64,000 nucleotides of DNA from Triticum aestivum. Taxonomy: Eukaryota > Streptophyta > Magnoliopsida > Poales > Poaceae. The translations under genes were made by a program, and so were the position numbers. The notes under the pieces are model-generated. The model did not search any database, was not told the origin of the DNA, and saw nothing but the letters and a program-made list of their open reading frames with translations. Below are positions 11,109 through 21,785 of this stretch, piece by piece; the stretch's first letter is position 1, and every line of letters begins with the position of its first letter. The stretch lies in the NCBI RefSeq assembly GCF_018294505.1, contig NC_057809.1:132158979-132222978 (forward strand). The letters are read 5' to 3'.

Positions 11109-11502
11109 ATAGACACTGACAGTCGGGTCCTACACCCGGCCAGATTACCATTGTACTCATGGGGGTAGGCCTATATAAACCCCCAGGGTACCCATGCAAT
11201 AGGGTCAGCCCCATAGAGATTACACACACACATAGAGGGAAGCTAGGGTTAGCCTTGCTCTTCTTCCTCTAGAGAAACAGCTGAAGGAGCAAGCTTGTAG
11301 CCACCTTTGACGATCTAGTGATCATGCGGAGACCCCGCAGAGCATGACTAGGGGTGTTATCTCCTAGGAGAGCCCCGAACCTGGGTAAAGTTCATCGGCG
11401 TACGTGTCTATGCCTCATCCCGCTTCCTGGCACCGACGACGGCTTACTATCCCCCACCATCATAAGCCATCCTTTGGCATATGTCACACGACACCCCCGA
11501 CA
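11109..11502 (+). repeat. Element 1 5' LTR, second part
   Basis: This begins with the ATAGA duplication left by element 2 (11109-11113) and carries the LTR promoter region: GGCCTATATAAACCCC near 11168-11183 is a strong TATA box. It ends CCCGACA at 11502, directly before the primer binding site. Confidence 0.93.
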
Positions 11503-11504
11503 TT

Positions 11505-11521
11505 TGGCGCCCACCATGGGG
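11505..11521 (+). promoter_or_regulatory. Element 1 primer binding site (tRNA-Lys type)
   Basis: TGGCGCCCACCATGGGG lies two bases after the 5' LTR. From memory its complement matches the 3' end of plant tRNA-Lys (CTT), ...CCCCACGGTGGGCGCCA, with one mismatch. Confidence 0.75.
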
Positions 11522-12001
11522 CTAGGTGCACCGTCGTCTGGAGATCAGTTCTGGACGGGAACCCTTTTCCTTCCTCGCGAGCGTAGCCAACCCAACACGC
11601 CGGATGGCATCTGTGTTGACACGCTGCGCGGTGCAGAAGTTGTTTGCGCTGCCAGCGCCCTTGCTGACCTCGTCGGTGAGATCCGTCTCTCCGATGAGCC
11701 GACACATGATGATGGAGCAGCCCGCTCCGAAAACTGCCTCGTCGAGCTCCTCGGCAAGATCGACGTCGCCAATGAGCATGCCTTTGATAAAGAGTGTGTC
11801 GGCTCTACCGACCCGATGCTCGTTGACTTCGACGTGGCGTCCCCTGACTCCTTCCCTGACAACATGGTGGTCATCGATGATCCGCTTCCTCGCGCGGATA
11901 GTGGCAGCAGCACCATCACGGAGGTGCTTGTCGTCAGCCACGATGGCGCCTCTGACGGAGCCTCCCAGGATCCGTTGTAGGCGGCAGTGCGGGACCTGTC
12001 T
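11516..12001 (+). pseudogene. gag: Element 1 gag, N-terminal part
   Basis: The frame opens with an ATG at 11516 that overlaps the PBS and runs 154 codons to a TAG at 11978-11980. It is acidic and rich in Asp, Ser and Val, with no known motif, as is usual for the variable N terminus of Tat-lineage gag. After the TAG the frame would continue, but element 3 interrupts it at 12007. The coding sequence resumes at 20700. The intron-like long gap is entirely element 3, not a real intron. Confidence 0.6.
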
Positions 12002-12006
12002 ACGCC

Positions 12007-12487
12007 TGTCGGTGTCAAAACCGGCGGATCTCAGGTAGGGGGTCCCGAACTGTGCATCTAGGCCGGATGGTAACAGGAGGCAAGGGACACGAAGTTTTAC
12101 CCAGGTTCAGGCCCTCTCGATGGAGGTAAAACCCTACGTCCTGCTTGATTAATATTGATGATATGGGTAGTACAAGAGTAGATCTACCACGATATCGGAG
12201 AGGCTAAACCCTAGAAGCTAGCCTATGGTATGATTGTTGTTGTGTATGTTGTCCTACGGACTAAAACCCTCCAGTTTATATAGACACCGGAGAGGGTTAG
12301 GGTTACACAAAGTCGGTTACAATGGTAGGAGATCTGCATATCCGTATCACCAAGCTTGCCTTCCATGCCAAGGAAAGTCCCTTCCAGACACGGGACGAAG
12401 TCTTCAATCTTGTATCTTCAGAGTCCAGGAGTCCGACTGAAGGTATAGTCTAGCCATCCGGACACCCCCTAATCCAGGACTCCCTCA
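12007..12487 (-). repeat. Element 3 3' LTR
   Basis: 481 bp, paired with 20214-20694. Minus-strand features include a GTCTATATAAAC-type TATA box (about 12275-12286). Confidence 0.95.
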
Positions 12488-12910
12488 GTAGCCCCTGAAC
12501 CAGGCTTCAATGGCGATGAGTCCGGCGCGCAGATTGTCTTCGGCATTGCAAGGCGGGTTCCTCCTCCAAGTACTTCATAGAATATTTTGAACACAAAGAT
12601 AGTGTCCAGCTCTGCAAAATAAGTTTCGATAGATTGCCATAGAGAGAATAATATTTACACAAATCTAATCTGCTGACGTATTCCATAGTGTGACACACCC
12701 TGACCAAGCCTTTATCCGAGTCGTTTCATTATCCCACCTCAGCGCGTCATTCAAGGCGGTTCCTTGACACGTCTTGTTAAAGCAGAGATCGTGTCCCCTT
12801 ATTCCGGGATTCTCATCAATACGGGCGTGGGTAACCCAACCGCTTTTAGGACTCCTAGATTATAGGCAAGTCCAAACGAACACGGAGAGGACGCTTGATA
12901 TTCACCCTCT

Positions 12911-12918
12911 TTATAAAG
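12911..12918 (+). promoter_or_regulatory. TATA box of the element 3 antisense gene
   Basis: TTATAAAG lies 109 bp upstream of the antisense ATG. Element 6 has CTTTATAAAG at nearly the same distance from its antisense ATG. Confidence 0.6.
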
Positions 12919-13019
12919 GGACAAGGCTTTTATTTTTCCCTCCCGTGCTCAATCGAATCCTTCCCCCACCTCAAGCTCAAGCACCCAAAGTTCAGGTCAG
13001 GTGCTCCGAACCTTCAGTC

Positions 13020-15981
13020 ATGTCTGGATCTAGCCTTCAAGGCCGACGGGTGCCTTCCTCCGCCATGGAAGGAGACATCAAAAAGTTGAGGGAGGCCAGA
13101 TATCTGACTGTCGAGATTTTGCATCGGCTGCCTCCCCGAGGGTAGGCCGTCCCCACCCCCGAACACAACGAGAACGTTGTGTTCGTCTCCCACTTCCTCC
13201 GAGGTCTAGGCCTTGGTCTGGATCCTTTCGTCAGGGGTTTGATGTTTTACTACGAGCTAGACTTCCATGATCTAGCTCCGGACTCCTTTCTTCATATCAC
13301 GACATTTATTGTCGTGTGCAAGGCCTTCCTCCGGGTTACCCCTCACTTTGGCCTATGGCTCAAGACCTTTGAAGTGAAGCTGAAGATGATCGAGGGGCAA
13401 CATGCAGCGTGTGGAGGTGCCTCAATACGCAAGATGACAGGAGCTCCGTGGCCCAAAGGTTCCATCCCAGAGGTGTCTAAATTGTGGCAATAGGAGTGGT
13501 TCTACATCACGGCTCCTAGAAGTGCCAAGTGGGCGGCCCCCCTGTTTTCCGCTCGGGCCCTCCACCACAGCTGATGTCATGGATCAGCAGAGGTCTGAGC
13601 TGGGGTCCAGCCAAGGACGTGCCTATACTGCAAAGCCGCATTTGAGATCTCTTCAATGGAGATTTCAGTTTGGTTGCGGTAATACAAGTTATGCTGGTTC
13701 GTCAAGTCTAGCCTTGCAAACGCCGTCCTCTCCGCCTGTGGGAGTTCAATCCCGAGGGACTGCGTGTCATTCAAAATTTTCTCGGCCTGACGCACGAGGA
13801 GATGTACAAGTCATTCTTCGGACCTCAGGTGGAGTGTCCGAAAATCACCGAGGACGTGGGCCTGAGTAGTAACCGCGCCGCCGAACATGTAAGGCATCTT
13901 TCGGCTGAACATACTATCTCTCCTTTGTTATGAAGTTATTTCTGAGAGTTTGCTTTTTGACCAGGACTGGCTAACAAAGGCGAAGTTGATTCGGTGTTCG
14001 GCCCCCCTCCCTGAGGGTTTGGAAAATCCGGTATTGGAAAAGATGCTCCATACCACACCTTGCCCGGAGCCCTTGGAGGAAGATACCGTGGAGGATAATG
14101 CGGGCGAACGCGGTCCCCCAACGCTGCCCATTCTAGCCGAGGGAGCGAGCGTCTCCATTAAGGAAGACGACTAGAAGAGGAAAAGGACTATGCCCGGGGA
14201 TTCGGAAGCCGAAGCTTCCAAACGGGAGAATAAGTCTCCCACAGAGGGTCCTACCTTGGGGGGCGCTGTTGCCGCACAAAGTCTGCGGGGGGAACAATTC
14301 TCCCGCGAGTCGTAAGTGACACGAAATACTTTAATAGTACAAATATGCCATCTTTTTCTTCTGAGAAAATAACCACCGCATATATTTTTGCAGTTCGGGC
14401 CTTAGCCCCTCTCAAATGAGCTCGTCTTCGGGGGATCTTCTTCCAGAGATGATGGAGAGCGAAACGCCTCCTCCGGACTCCTCCGCTCCTGAAGCGGGTG
14501 ACCCTGAAGTGTCGTCGCGGAGGGCCTCTCCGAGTCCGGTGAGACCGGAAGATAATCCCATTGACCCCCGAAGCTCCCAGTGTCCGGCTCCCGAAGAGAG
14601 CAAACAAAAGAGTCCGGCACCGTATAGTGTGCGATCGGATGTTCTGAGGGAGTTGGTGGGGCAAGCGGCCATCTCAGATGAACACCGTGTGCTGATGAAT
14701 ACGGTGATGGAGAGAATATCGTCCGCCGAAAGCGGATTGCATGAAGCTTTTATGAGTCTACTGACAGGCTTTGAGGTACGTAAAAGAATGTATGATAGTC
14801 CCGCACATGCTAGGTGTGCCCTGTGTAGATAGTAGCCCCTGAGACTCTGGTTGTCGTCGGAAACGACGGCGAACAGAGGATCATATTCCCAGGTAATAAC
14901 CATACTGCCTCTATGTGCAGGTGATGGAAGTTCCAGTGGCTAGCCGGACTAGCAAATTTTCCCATTTAGAACGACAGTTGGATGCAGCAGACGCCGACAT
15001 CGAGCTTGTTAACAAAAGGCTTGACGAGGCACAAAGTAAGTGTCATTATCTGGTAAAGGCCACATAGGAAGAGCAGCATGATGCCAGTATCTTTAATATG
15101 TTGTGACTGCAGATGGAGCTGCCACTGTTGAAGCCTTGTGGGCAGAACTTGCCCGAGCCAAGGAACAAGCGAGGTTGGGTAATGCGGCTACTTTGAAGGT
15201 GGCCGAAGAGTTGCAAGCCGAGAAGGCCGCGCATGGCGAGAGCCAAGACAAGATGGCCAAGATGGCCATAGAATTAAAAGCCGCCGCCGATCGTTGCCGG
15301 GTTCTTGAAAAGGAAAACCAAGCGAAGGCATCAGACCTTGAGAAGGCTGCTGCGACGAAAAAGGACCTCCGCTCTGCTATGAGGGCAAAGAAGGAGGAGC
15401 TGCGGGAAGCCAGGGATATTGTAGTTGGGAAAACCTTTATGTTGCAGAGGAAGTTCGGAGATCCACGGTATGCTCCTCTGGATCGGCTGTGGAATTCGGA
15501 GGATGTATATATGGATTTGGCGGCGAGCACTGCCGATGCGGCCAAGTATTTCCAGGGTCAGATGGACCGGGAAGTAGACCAGCTGTTTTGGAGACAATTC
15601 CATTCTCCCGAGCGTCCGCTTTCATTCACTGACCAATTAGCTGAATGGGCCGAACTAAATAGGTTGTCCGGACTTTCTATGAGGTCTGTTGTGGATCCGC
15701 TATGGCCGGAAAGGTCAAAACCGAACAACTATTTCAGCTTGGTGCAGCAGTTCCTTGACGTGGTGCCGTGCATTAATGCGATGAAGAGGTTGGCATGCAT
15801 ATTGGGCGCACGGATGGCCTTTGCCCGTGTTAAAGCATACTGGGCGGAGATGGATGCTACCACTGTTGCAGCGCGGGATTCGACCATAGGTCGAAGGGCT
15901 GCTGGGCACTACTTTGAAGAAGTTCTCGAGGGTGCTCGTTTGATAGAGACCCAGTTCTCAAAAAATATTATGTTTGAGTGA
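13020..15981 (+). pseudogene. Element 3 antisense gene, five exons, PF04195-like with coiled-coil
   Basis: The ATG is at 13020. Exon 1 (to 13888) carries the PF04195-like domain (FVSHFLRGLGLGLDPFVRG, FYYELDFHDLAPDSFLHI, LWLKTFEVKLKMIEGQ). GT-AG introns lie at 13889-13964, 14312-14393, 14776-14920 and 15036-15112, with the reading frame continuous across each. Exons 2 and 3 are acidic and Ser/Pro-rich. Exons 4 and 5 form a long coiled-coil (about 14940-15440), then a globular end to 15981. Defects are TAGs at 13143, 13491 and 14172 and a frameshift between 13494 and 13628. The splice sites argue that it was a real spliced gene. Confidence 0.8.
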
Positions 15982-17142
15982 TATGTAATCTCATTGTAAG
16001 CGAAATGCTTTTATAAATTTTTATAAGGCTATTTTTATACTTTTGCCTGAAAGTAATATGATACCTCCTGGGCGGCCGTTTATGTATACACGTGTATAAC
16101 CTGTAAGATTGCAGCCGTCGGCTTCAACCCTCACACATATAATGCAGAGGTGCTCGCAAAAACATGCGGTCACACTTAAACCCAACGTCTTGGTCCTATT
16201 AAGGAGGTGATAGCGGAGCGAGCGAGGCAACCAGACTATAATGCTTTAGCAGTTTCACTTAGCCATAGGAGTTTGACAGTGGGGCTACTAGATAGCCCCT
16301 GGTGGCTCCGCACTCTCCCGATCTCGGGGTGCGTACATGCCTGGCTGGGAAACGGCCCTTCGTTAAGGCGGAGGAATTCTAACATTCCCGCAGGTCATCG
16401 AGTGGTTGACCAGTGTCACGCTATATCATGACAGTCAGTTTTCGGCTTTCTCTACTGAGGTGCTCGTCCGGATGAACCAGGGCACAATCGCAGTAGTTCT
16501 CCTGGTGCTACCTTAGCCGGTAAAGCAGAACGTAAGGCACCAAAACACAGGAGCCTGGCAAACCCAACATTTGACCAAAGACAATGATTCGGAGCTGATG
16601 CATATAGGGCCAAACTCGCGACACCGAACACTCCCTAAGGTATTCGGTCTTTGTGGTATAAATTGGGCCTAAATAATGGCCTTTGTAAGAAGCCCCTTGT
16701 GTCCAGGTACGTGCATTGTTCTGGCGTGGCCACATGCCAAGACGTCAGCATCATTCTCAATGGTGGATATGTATCAACAAGAGACAGTAAAAAAGGTTTA
16801 CGCAGGGTCTTAATCTAAAAAGAATCCTTGGAGCGGGTCCCTGCTGCATGTCTGCGCCTGTGTCTCCATTGTGCCGTATCCTGGACGAGTGTAGCACGAT
16901 GATCGTCTATAAAAGAGAGGAATTTAGGTGAAAAAAGTTGTCATGCAAAAAGATAGTTTGTTAAAGAAACCATGTATAATTCAAGGTGAGAAGAAATTGC
17001 CACTTGTCTGCGCGTGTTGAGCCCCTTGTATTGACAAATAGGGGTGTGACCGTTTATTCGGTATAAGTAGCGGCGCCGGACTCGATTAGTTGTGTCTGAG
17101 GTCTTGACTACTTATTGGATGCTTTCGCTGGTCCGGGCGCCT
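15982..17142. other. Element 3 noncoding stretch between the convergent genes
   Basis: The antisense gene ends before it and gag-protease after it. Related sequence lies in element 6 near 58600-59100 in the opposite orientation, for example the AACTCCTATGGCTAAGTG block matching 16255-16275 on the other strand. I see no coding potential. Confidence 0.6.
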
Positions 17143-18660
17143 TTAGTGTGCGGCTGCCAAGGCAGCCTCACTCTCTTCGGCGCGCAGAGATCGCTTGATA
17201 TTTCCGTGCACTGTAATGATGCCACGTGGACTGGGCATCTTGAGTGTGAGGGAGGCGTAGTGTGGTATTGCATTAAAGCGAGCGAAAGCTTTGCGTTTGA
17301 GCAGTGCTTGATAGCCACTTTGAAACGGAGCGATGTGGAAAGTTAAATGCTCGCGACGGAAGTTATCGGGGGAGCCGAATATGACTTGTAGTAGGAGGGA
17401 GCCCGTACAATGAGCCCCTAGGCCTGGTGTTACTCCTTTAAAGGTAGTATTGCTATGGCGAATTTGTGTTGGGTCTAACCCCATCCCGCGAATTGTATCC
17501 TGATATATTAGGTTTAGGCTACTGCCGCCGTCCATCAAGACTTGTGTGAAGTGATATCCGCCAATTACTGGGTCTAATACCAGGGCAGCCCATCCTGCGT
17601 GTCGGATACTTGCTGAGTAATCGCGATGGTCGAAAGTGATCGGTTGAGACGACCAGTGGCAGGACTTCGCGGTGACAGGCACTTGGGTATATTTTCCTGG
17701 GAGTGTCGCGTTGTTCTTTCCCTTGATCACATGTAACACATTTACTGTTTTGACTTCTGGTGGAAATTTCTTTTGTTCCCCCGTGTCTTGCTTGGGGGGC
17801 TCGTCCTCGTCTTCACTTGGTGTATCCTCCCCCTTGTGTACGGCGTTGAGCTTGCCGGACTGCTTGAAGACCCAACATTCTCTGTGGGTATGATTAGCAG
17901 GTTTACCAGGGGTACTATGGATCTGACATACTTGGTCCAGAATTTTGTTGAGGCTGGACAGTTCATCCCTGGTGCCTTTAGTGGGCGGCTTTTGACCTGG
18001 CCGAGAGCTTTTAAATCCGGCATTTACTGCCGTGCCCTTCGTGCTGTCTTCTTTATTCCGGTGTTTGTTATTGCTGTTGCGCCGTGATTTCCCGTTTCCA
18101 TCTCTAACTTCAGATGTACTGGGGTCGCTGGTGCTGCATCTGGCTAGCCAGCTCTCCTCACCCGCGCAAAAGCGGGTCATGAGGTTTGTTAATGCGGCTA
18201 TCATTCTCGGCTTATTTTGGCCGAGGTGTCTGGCGAGCCATTCGTCACGGACGTTATGCTTGAAAGCTGCCAAGGCTTCGGCGTCCGGATAGTCGACAAT
18301 CTGGTTCTTTTTAGTAAGAAACCTGTTCCAAAGCTTTTGGGCTGACTCTCTGGGCTGTTTAGTTATATGACTCAAATCGTCCGCATCCGGAGGTCGGACA
18401 TAAGTCCCTTGAAAATTTGCCTGAAAGGCGTCTTCGAGCTCTTCCCAACTTCCAATGGAGCTTTCGGGGAGGCCTTTGAGCCAGTGACGAGCTGGCCCTT
18501 TGAGCTTGAGGGGTAGGTACTTGATGGCGTGGAGATCATCTCCTCGAGCCATATGGATATGAAGGATGTAGTCCTCAATCCAGACCCCAGGGTCTGTCGT
18601 TCCGTCGTATGCCTCTATGTTTACGGGCTTGAATCCCTCTGGAAATTCGTGGTCCAACAC
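17143..18660 (-). CDS. gag: Element 3 gag (capsid domain) and protease, open
   Basis: 505 codons without a stop. Residues about 1-165 are the retrotransposon gag domain (GFKPVNIEAYDG, GVWIEDYILHIHMARGDD, KGPARHWLKGLP, FQANFQGTYVRPPDADDL). A variant zinc knuckle follows at about 245-270 (CQIHS...NHTHREC). The protease begins near residue 330 and has VLMDGGSSLNLIY. The frame ends shortly after the protease (IITVHGNIKRSLRAEE). A normal element would continue into RT, which is absent, so gag-protease is all this element encodes on this strand. Confidence 0.85.
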   Translation of the reverse strand: MLDHEFPEGFKPVNIEAYDGTTDPGVWIEDYILHIHMARGDDLHAIKYLPLKLKGPARHWLKGLPESSIGSWEELEDAFQANFQGTYVRPPDADDLSHITKQPRESAQKLWNRFLTKKNQIVDYPDAEALAAFKHNVRDEWLARHLGQNKPRMIAALTNLMTRFCAGEESWLARCSTSDPSTSEVRDGNGKSRRNSNNKHRNKEDSTKGTAVNAGFKSSRPGQKPPTKGTRDELSSLNKILDQVCQIHSTPGKPANHTHRECWVFKQSGKLNAVHKGEDTPSEDEDEPPKQDTGEQKKFPPEVKTVNVLHVIKGKNNATLPGKYTQVPVTAKSCHWSSQPITFDHRDYSASIRHAGWAALVLDPVIGGYHFTQVLMDGGSSLNLIYQDTIRGMGLDPTQIRHSNTTFKGVTPGLGAHCTGSLLLQVIFGSPDNFRREHLTFHIAPFQSGYQALLKRKAFARFNAIPHYASLTLKMPSPRGIITVHGNIKRSLRAEESEAALAAAH

Positions 18661-19110
18661 CTCGTTGGTGAAACATAGGGGGTGTGCGGCACCCCTGTAG
18701 CTGGGTGTACCGCGTTGTTCGGATGTTTGTTGTGTTGCATTGTATGTTGGGGCGCACTTGTGTGGTCCATAGATGGATCTTGTTGCGCCGTCCTTTGGGT
18801 GCGAGCCCTCGCATGGCTCGCGTATTGTATTGTGAGCGGCGTTGTATGCCGCTCTGTGTTGGTAGAGGGATCGTCTATCCGACCCGGTGGCTGCTTTGAT
18901 ATTTGGTTGTGGGGGTTCTGAGGCCTCCTCATCGAATTCGGGTAGCAGCTTCCTCTTTGGGTAGCTCTTGGAGGGGCGATTGTCGCCATACCTTGCTGCA
19001 GTGTTGAGTATTTTACTCCATCTGATTTGGAGTGTGTCTTGCGCGGCCTTGAGCCTTTGCTTCTGCTTTTTCAGACTCCTCGCGGTGGCAACAAGCCTTT
19101 TACGGGAAGT

Positions 19111-20163
19111 CTACGGCTCCGGGTGTCTGTCCAACGTTATGTCGTCCGGACCATTATCCTTGATAGGATTTGTTTGTTCGGTTTGATTATCCGGATTGCC
19201 ATTGTCCGGCAACGGTTCGCCCTGCTCCAGCACTGGGTCTGTGTGCTCGCTATTTCTGTTGAGGCGGGATTTGGGGTGGCGCTTGTGTTGCCGCTTTGAC
19301 TGCTTTTCGAGGGAACAAGCCTTCGGTGCGTCCTTCCGCTCCTCGTCATCATCTTTTGGTGCGTCCACCATGTATACGTCATATGACGAGGTGGCGTTCC
19401 AGGGCCCAATAGGCGCTGGTTCTTCATCGTCTCCTTCATCGGCGTCCATACCGTCGGTGTCTTCGGAGTCGAAGTCGAGCATGTCGGTTAAATCGTCGAC
19501 AGTGGCTACAAAGTGGGTGGTGGGTGGGCTTTGAATTTCTTTATCGTCCGCATCCCAATCTCGCTGACTGTAGTCCGGCCAGGGCTCTCCTGATAAACAG
19601 AGAGACTTTAGTGATTTTATAATATTGCCAAAGGGCGAGTGCTGAAAGATGTCCGTGGCAGTGAACTCCATGATCGGCGCCCAATCGGCTTCGATCAGCA
19701 GAGGCGCGAATGGTTCGGAGTCCGGAGAGGAGTCCGGTTCCTTGGAATCATGAGTCTCGCGGAGTGCGGGGCTGGTGTTCGGCTCGATCGCCGTTGGGAT
19801 CGCAGCCCCCGAGGCGGCGTCCAACCACCCATCCTCGATCGACATAGTTGGCCCCGAATTAAGGGTCGAAGCTGATGCAGGTGCGGCCTCCAGGGCACTG
19901 TTCGGCGGTAGAGCTAGATCATGCTCGTCGTGACAGTGTGGCGTGCTCGGCAGTGGCTCGAATTCGTCGAAGATCAAGTCCCCGCGGATGTCAGCCGTGT
20001 AGTTTAAACTTCCAAATCTGACTTGACGGCCAGGGGCATAGCTTTCGATCTGCTCCAGATGGCCAAGTGAATTGGCCCGCAGTTCTAAGCCGCCGAAGAC
20101 GAAGATCTATTCGGGGAGGAAGGTCTTACCCTGGACTGCATCGCAATTGATGATCGTAGGAGC
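19111..20163 (-). pseudogene. gag: Element 3 gag, N-terminal region
   Basis: The frame starts at an ATG near 20163 (MAPTIINCDAVQGKTFLP). A stop near 20110 falls where element 6 has Gln-Ile-Phe, so CAG to TAG is likely. It then stays open from about 20108 to 19111. The protein is acidic, with DIFQHSPFGNIIKSL, the phrase PPTTHFVATVDDLTDMLDFDSED (shared with element 6) and a basic patch. The sequence between 18661 and 19110 joins it to the capsid part with frame breaks. This N-terminal region is characteristic of the family, and its function is not known to me. Confidence 0.7.
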
Positions 20164-20194
20164 CATCAAGCCTGATGGCGACGACACAGAGGAA

Positions 20195-20212
20195 CTCTCA
20201 ATGAAAGCACCA
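20195..20212 (-). promoter_or_regulatory. Element 3 primer binding site
   Basis: On the minus strand TGGTGCTTTCATTGAGAG starts one base from the LTR. Element 6 has the identical site at 55148-55165. The tRNA is not assigned. Confidence 0.7.
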
Positions 20213-20213
20213 A

Positions 20214-20694
20214 TGTCGGTGTCAAAACCGGCGGATCTCGGGTAGGGGGTCCCGAATTGTGCGTCTAGGCCGGATGGTAACAGGAGGCAAGGGACACGAA
20301 GTTTTACCCAGGTTCAGGCCCTCTCGATGGAGGTAAAACCCTACGTCATGCTTGATTAATATTGATGATATGGGTAGTACAAGAGTAGATCTACCACGAG
20401 ATCGGAGAGGCTAAACCCTAGAAGCTAGCCTATGGTATGATTGTTGTTGTGTATGTTGTCCTACGGACTAAAACCCTCCGGTTTATATAGACACCGGAGA
20501 GGGTTAGGGTTACACAAAGTCGGTTACAATGGTAGGAGATCTGCATATCCATATCGCCAAGCTTGCCTTCCACGCCAAGGAAAGTTCCTTCCGGACACGG
20601 GACGAAGTCTTCAATCTTGTATCTTCATAGTCCAAGAGTCCGGCTGAAGGTATAGTCCGGCCATCCGGACACCCCCTAATCCAGGACTCCCTCA
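20214..20694 (-). repeat. Element 3 5' LTR
   Basis: 481 bp, ending (plus strand) at GACTCCCTCA. On the minus strand it precedes the PBS and gag, and contains a CTATATAAAC TATA box (about 20480-20492). Confidence 0.95.
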
Positions 20695-20699
20695 ACACC

Positions 20700-21785
20700 C
20701 ATTGCGGCAGACGCCAACACCAAGACGCTAGAGGTTTGCCGCGTCTCGCTCGTTTAGAATGCCAAGAAGTTGGCCAACACCGAGACGCTGGAGGTTTGCC
20801 ATGTCTCGCTCGTTGAGAACGCCAAGAAGTTGGCCACCATGAGACGCCTCTCCGAGGCCTTCCAGCGCGAGATCGATCGCGCTGTTGGCGGCATGCCGAC
20901 CGCTGGCGGGCCCATCCGCGTGGGCAATGGTTCGACAGCGAGGCAGTGCCATCACCAGCATGTTTGGGGTAGACCGCCCTGTCTATGCCATGCCCATGGA
21001 GAACATACACGCTACCCAGGCGGCAACAGATGAGCTGGACCACCTGGAGGGCGATGAGCGTCGCTACAGGACGGAGCGCATTCAGCAGCTTATCGACATG
21101 GCTACCGTGCAGCAAGAAGCCGACTGCCATGCAGAAGAGCCCGACCAACGGGTTGAGAACCCGCCTCCTCGCCGAGAGCATGGCGCGACCTCCCGAACAC
21201 CGATGGGCGGCATCCGCGACAGACAAGACAAAGAGCCGGCTGCCAACCGCAGCCGGACACGCGTCACCATCGAGCGCGACCAAGATGGCTGCCCACGAGC
21301 GGTGGAACGACGGGACGACTATCCGCCTCCCCCGCCTCCTCGAAGGGAGAGGCGCGCTTCCCCGCCGCCTATTGAGCACCTGACTCTCCATGACCGGCTG
21401 GGCCACCGAGAAGGTGTCGGAGAGAATGACGCCCGCCACCGGATCGACCGCCTCGCTCGATCCCTGGCGCTAGAAGAAGAAGACGCGATGGGACCGCCTT
21501 GTTTCAGCCCCCGCATTCGCGACGAGCCCTTTCCCAAAGGGTTCTCGCTCCCGAGAGACACACCCAAGTACAACGGCTCCGTGAAGCCGGAGGATTGGCT
21601 GGTTGACTACTCCACAACCGTCAACATAGCGAACAGCAACAAGCGCATTGCCATGAAGTACGTTCCGCTCATGCTCTAGGGCACGACCCAGACATGGATG
21701 AACAGGCTGAAGCCTCGCAGTGTCAACAGCTGGGTAGATTTCACCAAAGTGTTCATCCGCAACTTCACCAACACCTACACGCGGC
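20700..21785 (+). pseudogene. gag: Element 1 gag, central part with capsid-like domain
   Basis: This resumes after element 3. The first 45 codons are a 20-residue repeat in tandem, then a charged region with many Arg and Pro runs (about 20890-21480). From about 21500 a retrotransposon gag domain begins, with the motif FPKGFSLPRDTPKYNG followed by DPEDW-like and W-containing helices. The frame shifts once near 20900, and a TAG at 21677-21679 interrupts the capsid domain. Element 4 cuts the sequence at 21785 just after TNTYTR. The protein would have formed the particle shell around the element RNA. Confidence 0.75.
20716..20835 (+). repeat. 60-bp tandem duplication inside gag
   Basis: The unit AACACCNAGACGCT... 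starts at 20716 and again at 20776, and each copy encodes a 20-residue segment ending NAKKLA. The first copy has a stop codon where the second has Glu. The duplication keeps the frame. Confidence 0.85.

Larger units (their letters stand above)
12007..20694 (-). mobile_element. Element 3: non-autonomous Ty3/gypsy element (Fatima-like by recall)
   Basis: The element runs from TGTCGGTGTCAAAACC to GACTCCCTCA, flanked by ACGCC at 12002-12006 and ACACC at 20695-20699 (one transition). It has a 481-bp LTR pair, a PBS, gag plus protease on the minus strand, and a spliced antisense gene on the plus strand. RT, RNase H and integrase are absent. The LTRs differ at about 16 of 481 positions by eye, mostly transitions. 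It is inserted in the element 1 gag. The LTR start, read on the minus strand as TGAGGGAGTCCTGGATTAG, is one I recall from the wheat Fatima family, unchecked. Confidence 0.95.

Noticed and set aside
11354..11515. Upstream start of the element 1 gag frame at 11354
   Set aside because: That part lies in the LTR; the frame is open there by chance, and the ATG at 11516 follows the PBS position.
12007..20694. Plus-strand orientation of element 3, suggested by the strong ORFs on that strand
   Set aside because: PBS next to the right LTR, and gag and protease, are on the minus strand; the plus-strand gene is the antisense accessory gene.
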